Assembly (NCBI GenBank): GCA_039545275.1
Contig: BCHS01000003.1
Span: forward strand, 1,347,561 to 1,411,560
Direction of reading: 5' to 3'
DNA from: Pseudomicrostroma phylloplanum
Lineage: Eukaryota > Basidiomycota > Exobasidiomycetes > Microstromatales
DNA length: 64,000 nucleotides
How positions within the stretch are numbered: the stretch's first letter is position 1; every line of letters begins with the position of its first letter. A program made the translations under genes and the position numbers. A model generated the notes under the pieces. That model ran no database searches. It had not been told where the DNA came from and was given only the letters and a program-made list of their open reading frames with translations. Positions 34,248-45,664 of the stretch are shown here, in pieces.

Positions 34248-36813
34248 ATGCGCTTCGTAGAAGGTGTCTGGAACAAGCTCGAGGGTAGCACTGTGGTCTC
34301 TGCTCGGCAGGCTGCAAGGGTCGAAATCGTTCCCGATGATACTGGCAGAGGAGCAGGTGGAGACTGTCTTCGTATCCTGTGCTCCATCAGAGAGATCAAA
34401 GGTCGGGGTGACGTGCTCAACAAGCCCACCATCACGCTCTGGATTCGCAGTCCGGCTCCAGGGATCTTCGAAGTGGAGGCCAAGCACTTTCTTGGCAAAC
34501 AGGCTCACCACGAACCTCGCCTCGATCTGTTCCCCGCCGGCCTCGACAAAGGAGGCTCTTCGGCCTCTGCGAACGGTGTGAAGGCCAATGGCGCCTTGAC
34601 GAGGGCCAAAGGTTTCAAGCATGACACATATGCCTTCCTCGTCTCAGCAGGTGGCTTGGGGCAGGCACGAGTGGACACCAGGCCTGGAGTCTTCGCCATC
34701 GATTTCCTCGATGACAAAGAGCGTATCGTCTCGAGCATTGGGCCAGACTCCATCTCCTGGGCCCTCAAGACCGATGTAGCGGGTTCACATGCCGCTAGAG
34801 AGTTTGCCACGACCACGACTCTGGACCCATACCACCGACCGGAAAACCGTCGTCAGGGGTACATGATCATGTCTCCAAGCCTTGCTCAGGGTGAGAAGGT
34901 GTACGGTCTCGGCGAACAATTCGGGCCATTCGTCAAGAACGGGCAATCAGTCGAGATTTCGAACGAAGATGGCGGCACAAGTTCCGCTATGGCGTACAAG
35001 AATATCCCCTTCTATATGACCAGCCGTGGGTACGGTGTCTACATTGATCAGACTCAGCATGTCTCGCTGGAGATCATGACGGAGCATCGATCAAAAGTGC
35101 AAGCCTCAGTTCCTGGAGAGACGATGCGCATGTACTTCCTCATGGGACCTTCCCCAAAAGACGTCCTCACTCGTTACACGTCTCTGACCGGCCGCCCTCC
35201 TCTCCCGCCGATTTGGACTTGGGGCCTGTGGCTCTCTACCTCCTTTCTGACTGATTACGACGAGCAAACCTCGCAGCACTTCCTTGACGGCATGAAGAAG
35301 CACGATATCCAAGTTTCCGTGTTCCATTTCGACTGTTACTGGATGCGCCCCTTCGAATGGTGCTCTTTTCGCTTCAATCCTGAATTCTTTCCCGACCCCA
35401 AGGCTTTCCTTGGGCGAATCAATGACCAAGGCATCAAGATCAGCGTCTGGATCAACCCATACATCGGACAGGAGGCAGAAATCTTTGCCGAAGCCGATGA
35501 AAAGGGCTATCTGTTGCACCGCAAAGATGGAAGTACCTATCAGAGCGATGATTGGCAGGGCGGTATCGGCTTCGTTGACTTCACGAACCCCGATGCTTGC
35601 AAATGGTACCAAGCGCAGATCGAGTATCTGATCGACGTGGGCGTCACTGCTTTCAAGACCGACTTTGGAGAGCGGATTCCCTGTGAGGATGTGGTGTACC
35701 ACTCTGGCGACGAGCCACGTGCGATGCACAACCACTATGCCTTTCTTTACAACAAAGTAGTGTTCGAAGTATTGGAACGCCGCCTTGGCGCCGGCCAGGG
35801 TTGCGTGTTCGCTCGCTCTGCTGCAGCAGGGGGTCAGCGTTTCCCTGTCCACTGGGCCGGAGACTCAGGTGAGTGCAAGAGAGGCCGGAATCTTCACTAC
35901 TACAGTCGTCAGAGTCCAATGCTGACGTCCGCCTTCTCTTCTGACAGATACCACCTGGACCGGTATGTCAGAAGCTGTTCGAGGAGGACTTTCCCTTACG
36001 CTGTCCGGATTTGGGTACGCGGCGAGCGACATCGGAGGCTTCAAGGCACCAGGCAAGGGTGGACAGGGGCAGCAATCGGCCTCATCACCTCTGATCTATA
36101 AGAGGTGGTTCCAATTCGGTCTCCTCTCCTCGCACTCAAGGCTGCACGGCTCGGGCACCGCCCGTGTTCCCTGGCTGGTCGACGACGAGTCCATTGTCGT
36201 CTGTCGCAAGTTCGTACACCTCAAGGCTCGTCTGATGCCTTACCTCCTGAACACTGCCATCGAGCAGACCGTTAAGCTTGGACACCCAATCATGCGAGCG
36301 ATGCTCCTCGAATTCCCTGAGGATCCAAGCGTGTGGTATCTCGACTCACAGTATATGTTGGGAGAGTCACTGCTTGTAGCTCCTATCTTTGGGGAGACTG
36401 CAGTCGAGTACTACTTGCCGCAAGGCAAGTGGGTTCATCTGCTCGACGGAAGGGTGTTGACTGGCGGACGATACGTCAAGGAGGACTACTCGGTCATGTC
36501 CCTGCCGCTCTTCCTGCGCGAGGGTCACGCCATCATCCTGGCCAACGAGGGAGCCAGGATCGAAGACGATGTGAGGAAGAATGGCTTCACAGTCTGCCTC
36601 TCCCAGGCAACGCTGGACGAGGCGCCCAATGGGAAGGTGGTCACCTCGATTACCCTCACTGACGGAGCGAAGATTACAGCAGAGGTCAGCAAGACTAGTG
36701 CCGGCGCGGCAGAAGTCAATGTGACAGAAGGCAGCATCGAGTCTGGTGCAGCGATCAAGGTCAATGTGCTGGAGGCGAACAAGGGACTGGACGGTCATGC
36801 GGACGTACTGTAG
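34248..36813 (+). CDS. GH31 alpha-xylosidase-like glycoside hydrolase
   Basis: Exons 34248-35868 and 35948-36813 give 828 residues. No signal peptide is seen, so it probably acts inside the cell. The catalytic domain has FKTDFGERIP with nucleophile Asp472 and FPVHWAGDSDTTWTG with acid/base Asp539; the exon junction falls two residues after the latter. Flanking blocks GVYIDQTQHVSLE, WTWGLWLSTSFLTDYDE, VSVFHFDCYWM and LSGFGYAASDIGGF also fit GH31. KTDFGERIP is the form seen in bacterial YicI-type alpha-xylosidases, not the WNDMNE form of alpha-glucosidases. The C-terminal part is a beta-sandwich (FLREGHAIILANEGARI). It would release xylose from isoprimeverose-like alpha-xylosides delivered by the neighbouring transporter. 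Exact substrate is inference. Confidence 0.9.
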
Positions 36814-36909
36814 TCGAGGGCTCTTCTGGTGCCGGTATCAATAGATTCATTGTGATTCACGATTAAAGTATCCCATTGCGTTGCAGGCGATTAGTGACGT
36901 GGCCATTGA

Positions 36910-39310
36910 TTACATACTCTGGTATAAGCTATTCATGATCGAGCCATGGGTGTCTGGAAGAAGTCGTTGGAGAAAGCTGGCGAGACTTTCGTCGAGTCCG
37001 TGTTCGTGAGTCGCGTTGCCATCGTGATTCGTGTCACCTTGCATCGTCTGAAGCATCGTTTCATCGGTTTCCTCATTCGCATCCTTGACTCGATCGCCCC
37101 GACGTGAATGAGAGCTCTGTCCGGGGTGGAGGGCGCCGTCGCCGATCTGACTTCCCTCAGCGAAGCTTGCGGCCTCGATGCTGCCACCGTCGCGATTGTC
37201 CAAGGCCGGGTGGGGTACGCTTTGAAGAGACGCCGGCGGCGAGTTCTGCCGACTCCGGAATGTCCAATTGTACGGCATCGTAAAATCGCGCTGGCACTCG
37301 TCCGAACCAAGGAGCCACTCTAAATTCTGCGACACCTCCAGTGCCCCCACGTCCACCGGAGATGTGTCGTCGAGGATGTGCTGCTCTGGCAGCTTTCTAC
37401 AACAGAAGTTGAGAAAAGCATAGAGGTAGCTGCTCTGCTCGTTTCGCCGGTGTTGACTTGCCGAAGTCGCCTCTTTGGCCTTCCGCAGGGCTTGGTGAGC
37501 GCGATATGCATCCTCACGTGGCATGGCTGACCAATTGTCGATTATCCAACATGCTGCAGCGGCCGCTGAGCAGATCACGTGATCATGGACAAAGCGGTAG
37601 TACTCCCCGTGACCGTATGGTCCACTGAACATCTCGATGAGCTGAATTGCATAAGAAGAAGCTTGCGAGAAAGAGCTTCTCCTGTCCTCGTCAAAACATG
37701 GAGAACGCAGTTCTAATTGACAGAAAATGACCCATATCGAAGACCAGTAGCAGAAATGATAGTTGAAGTTGTCGAATACGCCGCAAGGTCGCATGGCGAA
37801 GGGAGCTGGGATACCACGTTCTGGGAAGGAGGGCGAGGAGTTGGACGTCAGCTGTCCGGCGCCGGTCGTATCGAAGACAAGGCAGTCACCCACCCTGGGA
37901 GTGTAGCCAAGTATCTATCGCTATATCCTGCTCGTGAATTGCCAGCCGTATCAGTCTGACCTCGCGCAGCTTCAGCGCTCGGCCCTTTGGCAGTCTACTT
38001 CTTTCGACTTGCAGTGCCTCCGATAGCCGCCGACAGATGGAGATGCTGTCCATAGCAGTAGCAATCCTCACATCAACGTCTAGACAATCGTCAGAAAGGC
38101 TATCCACCCAAACTCGCGGATCTGGAAAGACCTCCCAATTGATCAGAGGGATCAACCGCCTCTGGTTGACAAAGAATTCCTCGAAACACGCCAACTGATA
38201 GTAGGTCCGTTGCCGCTGTATTGATTCTTTCCTCTGAGCATCTCCGGGCTCCACCAGATGTTGAGTACTATGGTGCAACCCCAGTTCAAAGGCGAGTGTG
38301 CAAGCAGCATGGAGTTTGCGCCAGCCGCTCGGATCGTGAGGAGGTCTCCACATGGCCAGTATGCTGAGCGCGTGACAGTTACTCAGGGTCGGTCTCACCT
38401 CACCCTCAATGATCTTCGATGTCAGGCTCTGAGAGAAGGTCAGAGACCGCTTGTACTTGTCAGGAAATTCGAATTTTGCTGATACAGTACAGATCGCAGT
38501 GAGAAGCATTTGTGGCCATGCTTGTTGCGAAAGCGTCTCGAAGGAGTTCAACTCGGGAGTCAGAAGCGCAAGGATTCCATTCAATCGCTCAAAGAAGAAA
38601 TCATGAAGGTACCGCACTTGTTGCAAAGTGAAAAGCCCTTCTTCAACGACAGTGACGGCGCCTGTCACGGCGAGCCGCGGCGTCTCGATGTGTGAGACGC
38701 TACGACCGTCTTGGGAAGCCATCCCGTCTGATGGAGACAGAGCTTCTTTCGTCAGAGCGACTCCGCCGACAGAGTACGGAGTTTTGCGTATTCCAGAGGC
38801 CGTCCTCGATTCATTACCCAGAAGGGACTGGATGGAGAAGCTATTGTGGGCCCATTCTGACTGGTCAGGCCCTTCCACAGTGGAATGAGGAGACCCGCTG
38901 AGCGCAGACTGACGAAGAGCCATGTTTCCTTCGGACAAGCCCGCCACTCGATCTACCGTAGAGACGGAAGGAGCTGTCACTCTCCCCCTTGTTTCTGGCG
39001 GAGGTGGATCGACGACGATTGCTGACGGCTCTGCCCTGATCTCGCTCTGTCTGCTGTTCCTGTGACCCTTGCGATGTGGCCTTCTGCGACATTCCAGGCC
39101 CAGCCTAGCGCATCGCACGCACACGTCGTCCTGCGACAAGTCCGAGGGACCGGCGACGGCGTCTGCACCGAATTGGTCCCTTGAGGGCAGTAGACATCGA
39201 ATCTTGATCCTGCGACATTCCAGGCATGCTACTTTAGCAGGCGCGGAGTGACCTGCTGCCGGTGAGCCGATGCCTGCGTAGCCTCGTGTCGGTCTCGGCG
39301 GGTGGCATAT
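36910..39310 (-). CDS. Zn2Cys6 fungal transcription factor, 5' end unresolved
   Basis: The C-terminal exon is 37820-36910. The preceding exon ends at 37894 with a GTGGGT donor; the 73-nt intron has a CTGAC branch-point candidate and a cccag acceptor. The DNA-binding domain is CLECRRIKIRC followed by a 24-residue loop and CVRCARLGLEC, a complete six-cysteine cluster with an unusually long loop. The middle and C-terminal parts have fungal-specific factor features (FELGLHHSTQHL, LPPLNWEVFPD-like stretches, YAFLNFCCRKLP). The large exon has no ATG before the zinc cluster, so a short upstream exon carrying the start must exist; the boundary I give (39310) is an AG acceptor candidate only. The gene faces the GH31 gene tail to tail, and it is a natural candidate regulator of the sugar cluster. 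Confidence 0.78.
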
Positions 39311-39892
39311 CTGCAGCTGAAGATCTGAGTCATAGATGAGAAGAGGAGGAACGAGGGAAAGGATGGAGGAGGCGTAGCAGTGAGGTAACGAGGAGTGGTA
39401 AGAGCCACAAGCGAGGTCCCCCACTTTCTCCCCGCATTGAACGCCCGGCGCGCAGGCCAGATTGCCGGCAAGAGACCGAGGGCCGGAGAATTGATGAGTG
39501 GAGGGGAGCTCAGAGGTAGTATGTGATTCGTATCTAGTGCGAGGCGTGCGTCCGATTGATGTCTCGCCCGTCAGTGGTCAGTATACCATGACATCGTACA
39601 GAGGGACATACTCGAAACACAAAGGCGACCCCTTGCGCGGTGCCTTAAGCGTCTCGGATCCGTAATACCACGCGACTCCCGAGACGCCCATTTCCGATGG
39701 TGGACTCGGGGCAGTCGACGCATGAGACACTCGGTAGACTCGGGCACGTACGGGGGTTGGGCATATGTCGTATTTCACAAGAACCCTTGGATCCCCTACG
39801 GAGCGGCAATTTGACGAGGACCCTTGCGACCCACCTCCTTCTTCCGCCGGTCTCCCTCTCGCCCTCTCTACCTGGAATTTGTCGTCGGCCAC
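39311..39892. other. Spacer holding the unresolved 5' end of the Zn2Cys6 gene
   Basis: About 580 bp. Several ATG codons on the minus strand could start the missing first exon, but none joins to the zinc-cluster frame through a splice pair I would defend. The right part is 3' flank of the PH-domain gene. Confidence 0.4.
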
Positions 39893-42800
39893 TCATCCCT
39901 TCTTCGAAATGAATCGACTTAGACTCCAGCCCCTCGCGCGCTTCTTCTGATGTGTGAGCTCATCCAACCGTAGTGAAGGGGCCGACATGAGAGATGGCTC
40001 TGCGCTAGCGCTTGGCCTCGAGCCTGCGCCTGCGCCTTGGCTCTCTCCTACAGGCGTGAAAAGCGTGTCGGTTCGTTGGCTTGTAGAGGGCCGCGTGGAG
40101 ACTGCTGGAGATGTTGATGCTGATGGTTCGTCGTGCGGTGGGACGGTCACTGCTGCTGCCGTTCCTGCTTCGGACGTGTATGCTGACGCCGGCGATGCAG
40201 CAGAAGTGGATGTACGTGCAGGTAGCGATGCAGAAGGTGTCGCAGGCTCGAGAGGTGAGGCTACGGCCTCTGCAGCAGCAACAGCTCCAGCTTCTTCCAC
40301 AGGAGACGGCTCGACGGACAAACGAGGCTCCTGCTTTCGAGTCTCGACAGCATCGGAGGTAGCAGCACGCGCTGCGCCATGCTCAACGCCAACGTCCTTG
40401 CGCCCCACGGAAGTCCTCAAGGGAGAGCGAGGCGGCAGCACAGGCGACTTGTTGCAGCTTTCGACACTGGCCGTCCGGGCGCCTACGGTCTGCATGATAA
40501 GAGGCGAGAGAGCGCCTGGTCCTCTTGGCGTGCTTGGCCTAGCAGCGCTGATCTCGGTGCTACCTCTTCTGACCTCTAGAAGCGTGGCAGCGCTCGGCAG
40601 TGACGTCAACTGTGGCTCAGCGACGGGCATGAGCATCGGCGCCTGAGGTCTGGGAGTGAGGGAAGAGGAAGAATGCGAAGAGCAGCTCTCGGCACGTGAT
40701 TCTGAGGCGACGAGCTTGGTGGCTAGGTTTTCGACGGCCGAAAAGCGCTTGGGGTCCACCTCGGAATCCTCTTCTGTCTGACACGGCGCCGTCGTAGTTC
40801 TGGCTTTCGTACTTGCGACAGCTGCAGAGACCTTGGTCGGAGCAGAAAGGGAGAGAGTCTGAAGAGAACCAGATGTCAATTCTCCAGTTACGATCGAGAG
40901 CTCTGAAGGCTGAGACGTGCTCTCGTGACCTCGCTTCGCCACATCTACACTTGAGGGTCTTGTAGTCATCTGCAGGCGCGTCACCTCAGGTCTGACCGAG
41001 ACAGGAGAGCCCTTCTTGCTGGAAGCAGGACGTCTTCCATGAGAAGAAGACAGGCGGCCACCACCGACGAATGCAGCCGCCAAGTTGGCAAATGAATTCC
41101 GTCGCATCGTTAGAGCTGTGTAGGTGCTGTCCATCGAGCCAGAGTTGGGTGGTGGTGGAGGCGGAGGAGGGAACCAATCGGCTGCGGACATGTCGATAGA
41201 CCTTTCGTGACGTGGTGTTCCCATCTGAAAGAGGCGTTGCGATCCTCCCCCTTGTGTGCTCGGTCGAACGACCCGTTTCTTCACAGGGAGACCGTCCTCT
41301 GCCGTAGTGTAAGTGGTGAGCACTTCTTCCATGCTTGTCGCTCGCTGCTGCAGTGTAGCAACGCCCGGAGATCTAGGGCGCTTTTCTACTTCTTGCTCTG
41401 GCGAGCCGGAGAGGTTGTTTGCATCTGCCGAGAAGCCCGTCCAAGCAAAAGGTTTGCCTTGCACCGTGAAGACACCTTCTTCTTCGCTATGGTCGCTCCA
41501 AAGATCCGCGTCTTCTAGGTCTACATCGCCGCTCGTTGGATTGCGCCGAGTCGCCGTCCAGGCGTTACGGCCTCCACCTCTGCCGGCTTTACCTGGCAGT
41601 GCCACTCCACCTCTTCCAGCTACCAGACTACGGAGATAGGCCCGCTTTCGCCAGTCATCGACGCTGACCTTGACAGCAGCGTCCCAAGGGCATGGCAGGT
41701 CAGTATGTGTATTCTGTAGAAAGTCGCTGAAGCTACGATAGACGCCAATGTTCGAGGGCAGAGGCAGTCTTGCGAGCTCATCGAGCTTGAGAATCCCTCC
41801 TCGTCGAGCTAGTTGGGCCCGGCAAAGGAACCTTTGGAAGAGCGAGTACCAGCAATGAGTCGCGTGTTTCGTGACGAAGCGCAAAGAGACGATATGATGA
41901 GCCTGCGCCGATCCGGGATCGTCTGCTACGATCGTCATGGGACGCATAGAGGGGCTGCTGAAGCTGATGTTAAGGAGGTCTTTTGCGAGAGTTCGCATCA
42001 ACGGGCTCGTCGTGCCGTCTGCTAGCTCCGAATCAACCCACGCCAAGTCAGCTAGATTGTGCTTGGCGATGAGACCCTGAGGTGAGGCTGTGCTAGACTT
42101 GACCCTCTCTTCGACTTTCTCGCTGACGAGCTCGCGTCTGCTTGTGGTCATACTCTGCTCCGCGGGATCAGGCCTCCGTCTGAATACACAGAGATTGCCC
42201 TGATGGACGACAAGCCATCGAAGCTTCCAGCACCCTAGACCGACGGCCCGAGCTTTCTCTGGGCAACCCCGAGGATGGTGCACGTATGCCCATCCGTGAG
42301 CAAAATTTTCGAGATAGTCGCTATCCTGCAATGGCCAGCCTACTACTGCGTCCTCGAGAGGGCGAGAAGTGGACGTCGCGGATGCCACAAAACCTGGGCT
42401 GGAAGTATGTTTGGAGAGGCCTTCGCCGCTGTGTCGACGTGGTGCGCTGCCCCTCCTACGATGGTGTCGTGGCAACCGCACTCGATGCCGTGTCGACAGA
42501 GGCTGAAGTTCGAGCAACTCAAATGGCCGAAGGCGGTAGCTGCCTAAGCTTGCGCTGTCTTCCATTGTCACGCCCTTACTACACGACAGCAAGCAGTAAT
42601 GAGCCGCCATGCGACGGCTTCGTAGGGTACACTTCGCCTCAGATTCGTGGTGATAGCTAGTTGAGCTGCGTAGCTGATTCATTATCGTGTCGACTTGAGC
42701 AGGAGATGCGATCGAGGTGGCACTGCTAATGGCACTTCCTTGATGAAAGCCGAGGGGAGCCGTCGGTGCGTGTGATGAGAAAGCCTGGGCGTCCTGCACG

Positions 42801-44620
42801 CTTTGCTCTTGGGGCGGCAACGAAGAGAAAGAAGAGATGGATGCCGGCTTGACAGGTAGCGGTGAGGCCTGGAGCCTCTGCCCGTACAAAGTGGGAGCAC
42901 TTACTCGAGCATTCAAGACTCCTGACAGGTTGGGAGACTGCAGTGTAGGGGCTTTGATGGTTCCACTGCGATGTCGCATATGCGAAGAGATCGAGCCTTG
43001 GGCCGCCGTGTCTGGGACGTCGGCGTTATCATCCTGTGTCTGGCGCTTGGCCAAGTCTGCCTCTAGTTGCGTCCCCCAAAGGCGTTGCTCATCCGTCGTC
43101 TCCAAGGCAGTCTGCTTGCCGCGACTCGAGCTCGTACTGGGAGAGGTCAAACTGTACGATGTGCCACTCGAGCTCGCAGGTGATTGTGGCGAGAGGGCTT
43201 CGCTTGCTTCGTGTCTAGACCAGACCACTTCCATTCCTATCGGCACAGGTTCAACGCCAACATCGGCAGATGCCTCATCAGGCGAGAGCTCCTTCCGCGC
43301 CTCATCGTCTGATGAAGCAGTCTCGCTTGCTGGGATCCAGAACGAGGGTCTCACATGCGAACTCGAAGAAGCGACAGAGATATTCGGCTCTGGGCCCTGG
43401 GTTTCGTCGTCAATGTCGTCTGGCAGGGCATCGTCCGCTTCTAAGTACTCCATTGCCCTCTGTTTCTGCCTCTGAGCTCTTCGCGCGTTTGCTGTCATCA
43501 GGGTCGGACGACGTTGGGAATTCGGATCGGCACTGCTACCCGAGGTTGAAGTGCTAAGTGGTGATTGTCGAGGCTCGCTTGGAGACGCTGTGGGTTGCTT
43601 GCGAAGGATGAGGTTTGACTTTTCTAGGCTCTCGTTGAGTCTTCTCAGAGCCTCCTCTTCACGCTTCTTGGCGGCCTCATTGCCGCGCAGGATAGCAAGC
43701 GGCTCCTGTCTCTCGAGCACCGAAGGCGAGGAGGACGCATGCACCACGTCTGTGATAGCCGCCTGTACTTGCTCGAGCTGATTGGATTCCGTCGAACTTC
43801 GAGCCAGGTTTTCAAGAACAGATTGAGGGCTGAGCGAACGTTCGTCATCTCCTGCACCAGAAAGAGAAGAGATGCTCGCTCGTGTCTTGAGGTAAGAAGC
43901 ATGCTGAAAAGGATCGTCTCTGCTCGAGCTGGGAGTGGTGATGACTCTGCTGGCGGGCGTGGTACTCAAGACGATGTCGGTAGCTTGTGCGAGAGCAAGT
44001 ACGCTTGCAATGGACTCGTCCGATGTTGCAGTCCTCGGGAGACGCCTGCGTAGGGGTGAGCCAGCCGTGGCGTGTTGTGATGTGCTCGGGTCACGGCGTG
44101 GCGATCCCTGCGTGCGGCTGACGCCGAGGCTGTGGGCTCTTCTGAGCTGTCTAGAACGATGGCGAATGGGTTGTGCGTATGAACTGATCTGGTTCCGAGG
44201 CATTGAGCCCTGTCCACCTGTGCCAGGATCACCGCCCAGTATGAGCTCAGCCTGCCTGCGCGCTGCAACTGTGTCGTCCACCAAAAGAGACGGTGACGAC
44301 TGTAGAGCCCCGGGTGTGAGCTGAGCAGCAAGGACTGCCCTCGGCGCTCGAGCAAGAAAGCTCCGATCACTCAAGCCAGATCGACTCTGGTTCTGTCGGC
44401 TGGCAGCGCTTTTTCGCTTGTTGTCTGAGTGCAGCCTTGTGATATCGAAGTGGAAATCTGGTTCTTCGTCACCTATGCCCAGCCGGTCGAGCACCTTGTC
44501 CTTGAGCATTGCCACGGAGGACGAGCTATCAATGGACAGGCGAATCCATTGGTCGCATGAGACGTTGCGAATGTAGAGAGGCAGCTTGTGCGGGGCAGGA
44601 GCCGGACGAGGTGAGGTCAT
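39893..44620 (-). CDS. Large PH-domain protein with N-terminal ubiquitin/RA-like segment
   Basis: One 4.7-kb exon, 1575 residues from the first ATG (MTSPRPAP). Residues 10-60 read LYIRNVSCDQWIRLSI then MLKDKVLDRLGI, which looks like a ubiquitin-fold or Ras-association segment. Residues about 765-935 form a PH domain: FAHGWAYVHHPRGC, CWKLRWLVVHQGNLCVFRR, and a terminal helix with HCWYSLFQRFLCRAQ. The rest is disordered Ser/Thr/Pro-rich sequence with an eight-Pro run near residue 1155, and it ends in a basic WSLSRFISKKG, which could be amphipathic. I recognise no named family; such architectures occur in fungal polarity and Rho-related adaptors, but that is weak inference. Long antisense open frames here are shadows. 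Confidence 0.75.
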   Translation of the reverse strand: MTSPRPAPAPHKLPLYIRNVSCDQWIRLSIDSSSSVAMLKDKVLDRLGIGDEEPDFHFDITRLHSDNKRKSAASRQNQSRSGLSDRSFLARAPRAVLAAQLTPGALQSSPSLLVDDTVAARRQAELILGGDPGTGGQGSMPRNQISSYAQPIRHRSRQLRRAHSLGVSRTQGSPRRDPSTSQHATAGSPLRRRLPRTATSDESIASVLALAQATDIVLSTTPASRVITTPSSSRDDPFQHASYLKTRASISSLSGAGDDERSLSPQSVLENLARSSTESNQLEQVQAAITDVVHASSSPSVLERQEPLAILRGNEAAKKREEEALRRLNESLEKSNLILRKQPTASPSEPRQSPLSTSTSGSSADPNSQRRPTLMTANARRAQRQKQRAMEYLEADDALPDDIDDETQGPEPNISVASSSSHVRPSFWIPASETASSDDEARKELSPDEASADVGVEPVPIGMEVVWSRHEASEALSPQSPASSSGTSYSLTSPSTSSSRGKQTALETTDEQRLWGTQLEADLAKRQTQDDNADVPDTAAQGSISSHMRHRSGTIKAPTLQSPNLSGVLNARVSAPTLYGQRLQASPLPVKPASISSFSSLPPQEQSVQDAQAFSSHAPTAPLGFHQGSAISSATSIASPAQVDTIMNQLRSSTSYHHESEAKCTLRSRRMAAHYCLLSCSKGVTMEDSASLGSYRLRPFELLELQPLSTRHRVRLPRHHRRRGSAPRRHSGEGLSKHTSSPGFVASATSTSRPLEDAVVGWPLQDSDYLENFAHGWAYVHHPRGCPEKARAVGLGCWKLRWLVVHQGNLCVFRRRPDPAEQSMTTSRRELVSEKVEERVKSSTASPQGLIAKHNLADLAWVDSELADGTTSPLMRTLAKDLLNISFSSPSMRPMTIVADDPGSAQAHHIVSLRFVTKHATHCWYSLFQRFLCRAQLARRGGILKLDELARLPLPSNIGVYRSFSDFLQNTHTDLPCPWDAAVKVSVDDWRKRAYLRSLVAGRGGVALPGKAGRGGGRNAWTATRRNPTSGDVDLEDADLWSDHSEEEGVFTVQGKPFAWTGFSADANNLSGSPEQEVEKRPRSPGVATLQQRATSMEEVLTTYTTAEDGLPVKKRVVRPSTQGGGSQRLFQMGTPRHERSIDMSAADWFPPPPPPPPNSGSMDSTYTALTMRRNSFANLAAAFVGGGRLSSSHGRRPASSKKGSPVSVRPEVTRLQMTTRPSSVDVAKRGHESTSQPSELSIVTGELTSGSLQTLSLSAPTKVSAAVASTKARTTTAPCQTEEDSEVDPKRFSAVENLATKLVASESRAESCSSHSSSSLTPRPQAPMLMPVAEPQLTSLPSAATLLEVRRGSTEISAARPSTPRGPGALSPLIMQTVGARTASVESCNKSPVLPPRSPLRTSVGRKDVGVEHGAARAATSDAVETRKQEPRLSVEPSPVEEAGAVAAAEAVASPLEPATPSASLPARTSTSAASPASAYTSEAGTAAAVTVPPHDEPSASTSPAVSTRPSTSQRTDTLFTPVGESQGAGAGSRPSASAEPSLMSAPSLRLDELTHQKKRARGWSLSRFISKKG

Positions 44621-45664
44621 GGCGGCGGCGGTGTTAAAGGATCCAGTCGAAGAAGTGAAGGCCGCCGAGGTGTGACCTTGGTGTATCAGTGATCGTGCTG
44701 TTGGAAAGTGACGATGGTTCAAGGGTGGAAGGTTTTGTATTATAGGTTCTGCGTGAGGTATGCGAGATTAGCGGGGTTGCGAAGGGTCATGGTGTGCAGG
44801 TAAGGGGGCGAGGAGGTGAGGGGGACAAGCAGGAGCTCCAAGCGAAGGCGAGGACGACGACCTGGCGGCGAAGAAAATTCGTCGCAGCAATCGTCGTCCT
44901 GACGGCAACACTCCATCGCCTTGGAGCCGGCGGAATTGGCCGAACCACTGTACCACTGTTATGCAAGGGCATCCCTCCGCTGCCTTCCGCGGCTGTCCGG
45001 GGCGGCAATACCATCATCAACCGGGCGCCATGGCATGGACCTCGCAGGTGACCTTCTCAGTCGAGACTACCTCGGCTGATCGTGACGCGAGGCCATGCTA
45101 GTCGTTCCTCTCCATTGCAGAAGGGCCTCGTGCAGCACGTCCTGCTGTACCCCGCACTTGGCTTCTCAGCATTGGCGCGCCACTCCCTCCTGAGCAGCGG
45201 CGGCGACGTACGAAGGCCTGCCCTGGTGTCGCATGTCATGGAAGTCTTCTTCAGGTCGATCCTGCCTCTTCTTGGTGACGCATAGAACTACCTCTCCTGT
45301 GTGAAAGTCTGCTCGTATAGGCGCTTCCTGTGCGGAGAGGAGAGACCTTGGCAGTGCCTCACGCCTCTCAGGCGGGAACAAGCGTTGCGCGCGGACGGAC
45401 GGGCGGGCGGGCATGCGCCTGGCGTCTCCACTCGCTCCGAGGCTGATGATGATCATCGGGGCTTCATCTCCACCATCGTCACCATCGTCACCTATCTTCT
45501 CGCTGTACACTGACCCCAGCAGATCATAGCTCATCGCATACACCCTCACCTGCCATCAGAGCCATCAGCGCAACCCTCCGCAAGCAGGATATAGCCACCT
45601 TGTCAGATAATCCCCCCAGCGACGTCTATCTGCCACACTCTCACACACTCCCCCCACTCTCACA
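44621..45664. other. Spacer without recognisable gene
   Basis: About 1 kb between divergent genes, so it holds both promoters. A 122-codon minus-strand frame starting at the ATG at 45534 (ending 45166) encodes an unknown charged sequence with a GDDGDD stretch. It ends within 150 bp of the V-ATPase gene promoter; I leave it uncalled. CAT/GTC-rich short repeats occur near 45.47 kb. Confidence 0.4.

Noticed and set aside
35106..35852. 248-codon open frame on the minus strand
   Set aside because: Antisense to the catalytic domain of the GH31 enzyme.
45166..45549. Minus-strand frame of about 122 codons from the ATG at 45534
   Set aside because: It looks slightly more protein-like than its neighbours, but there is no recognisable family, and it fills the promoter of the V-ATPase E gene.
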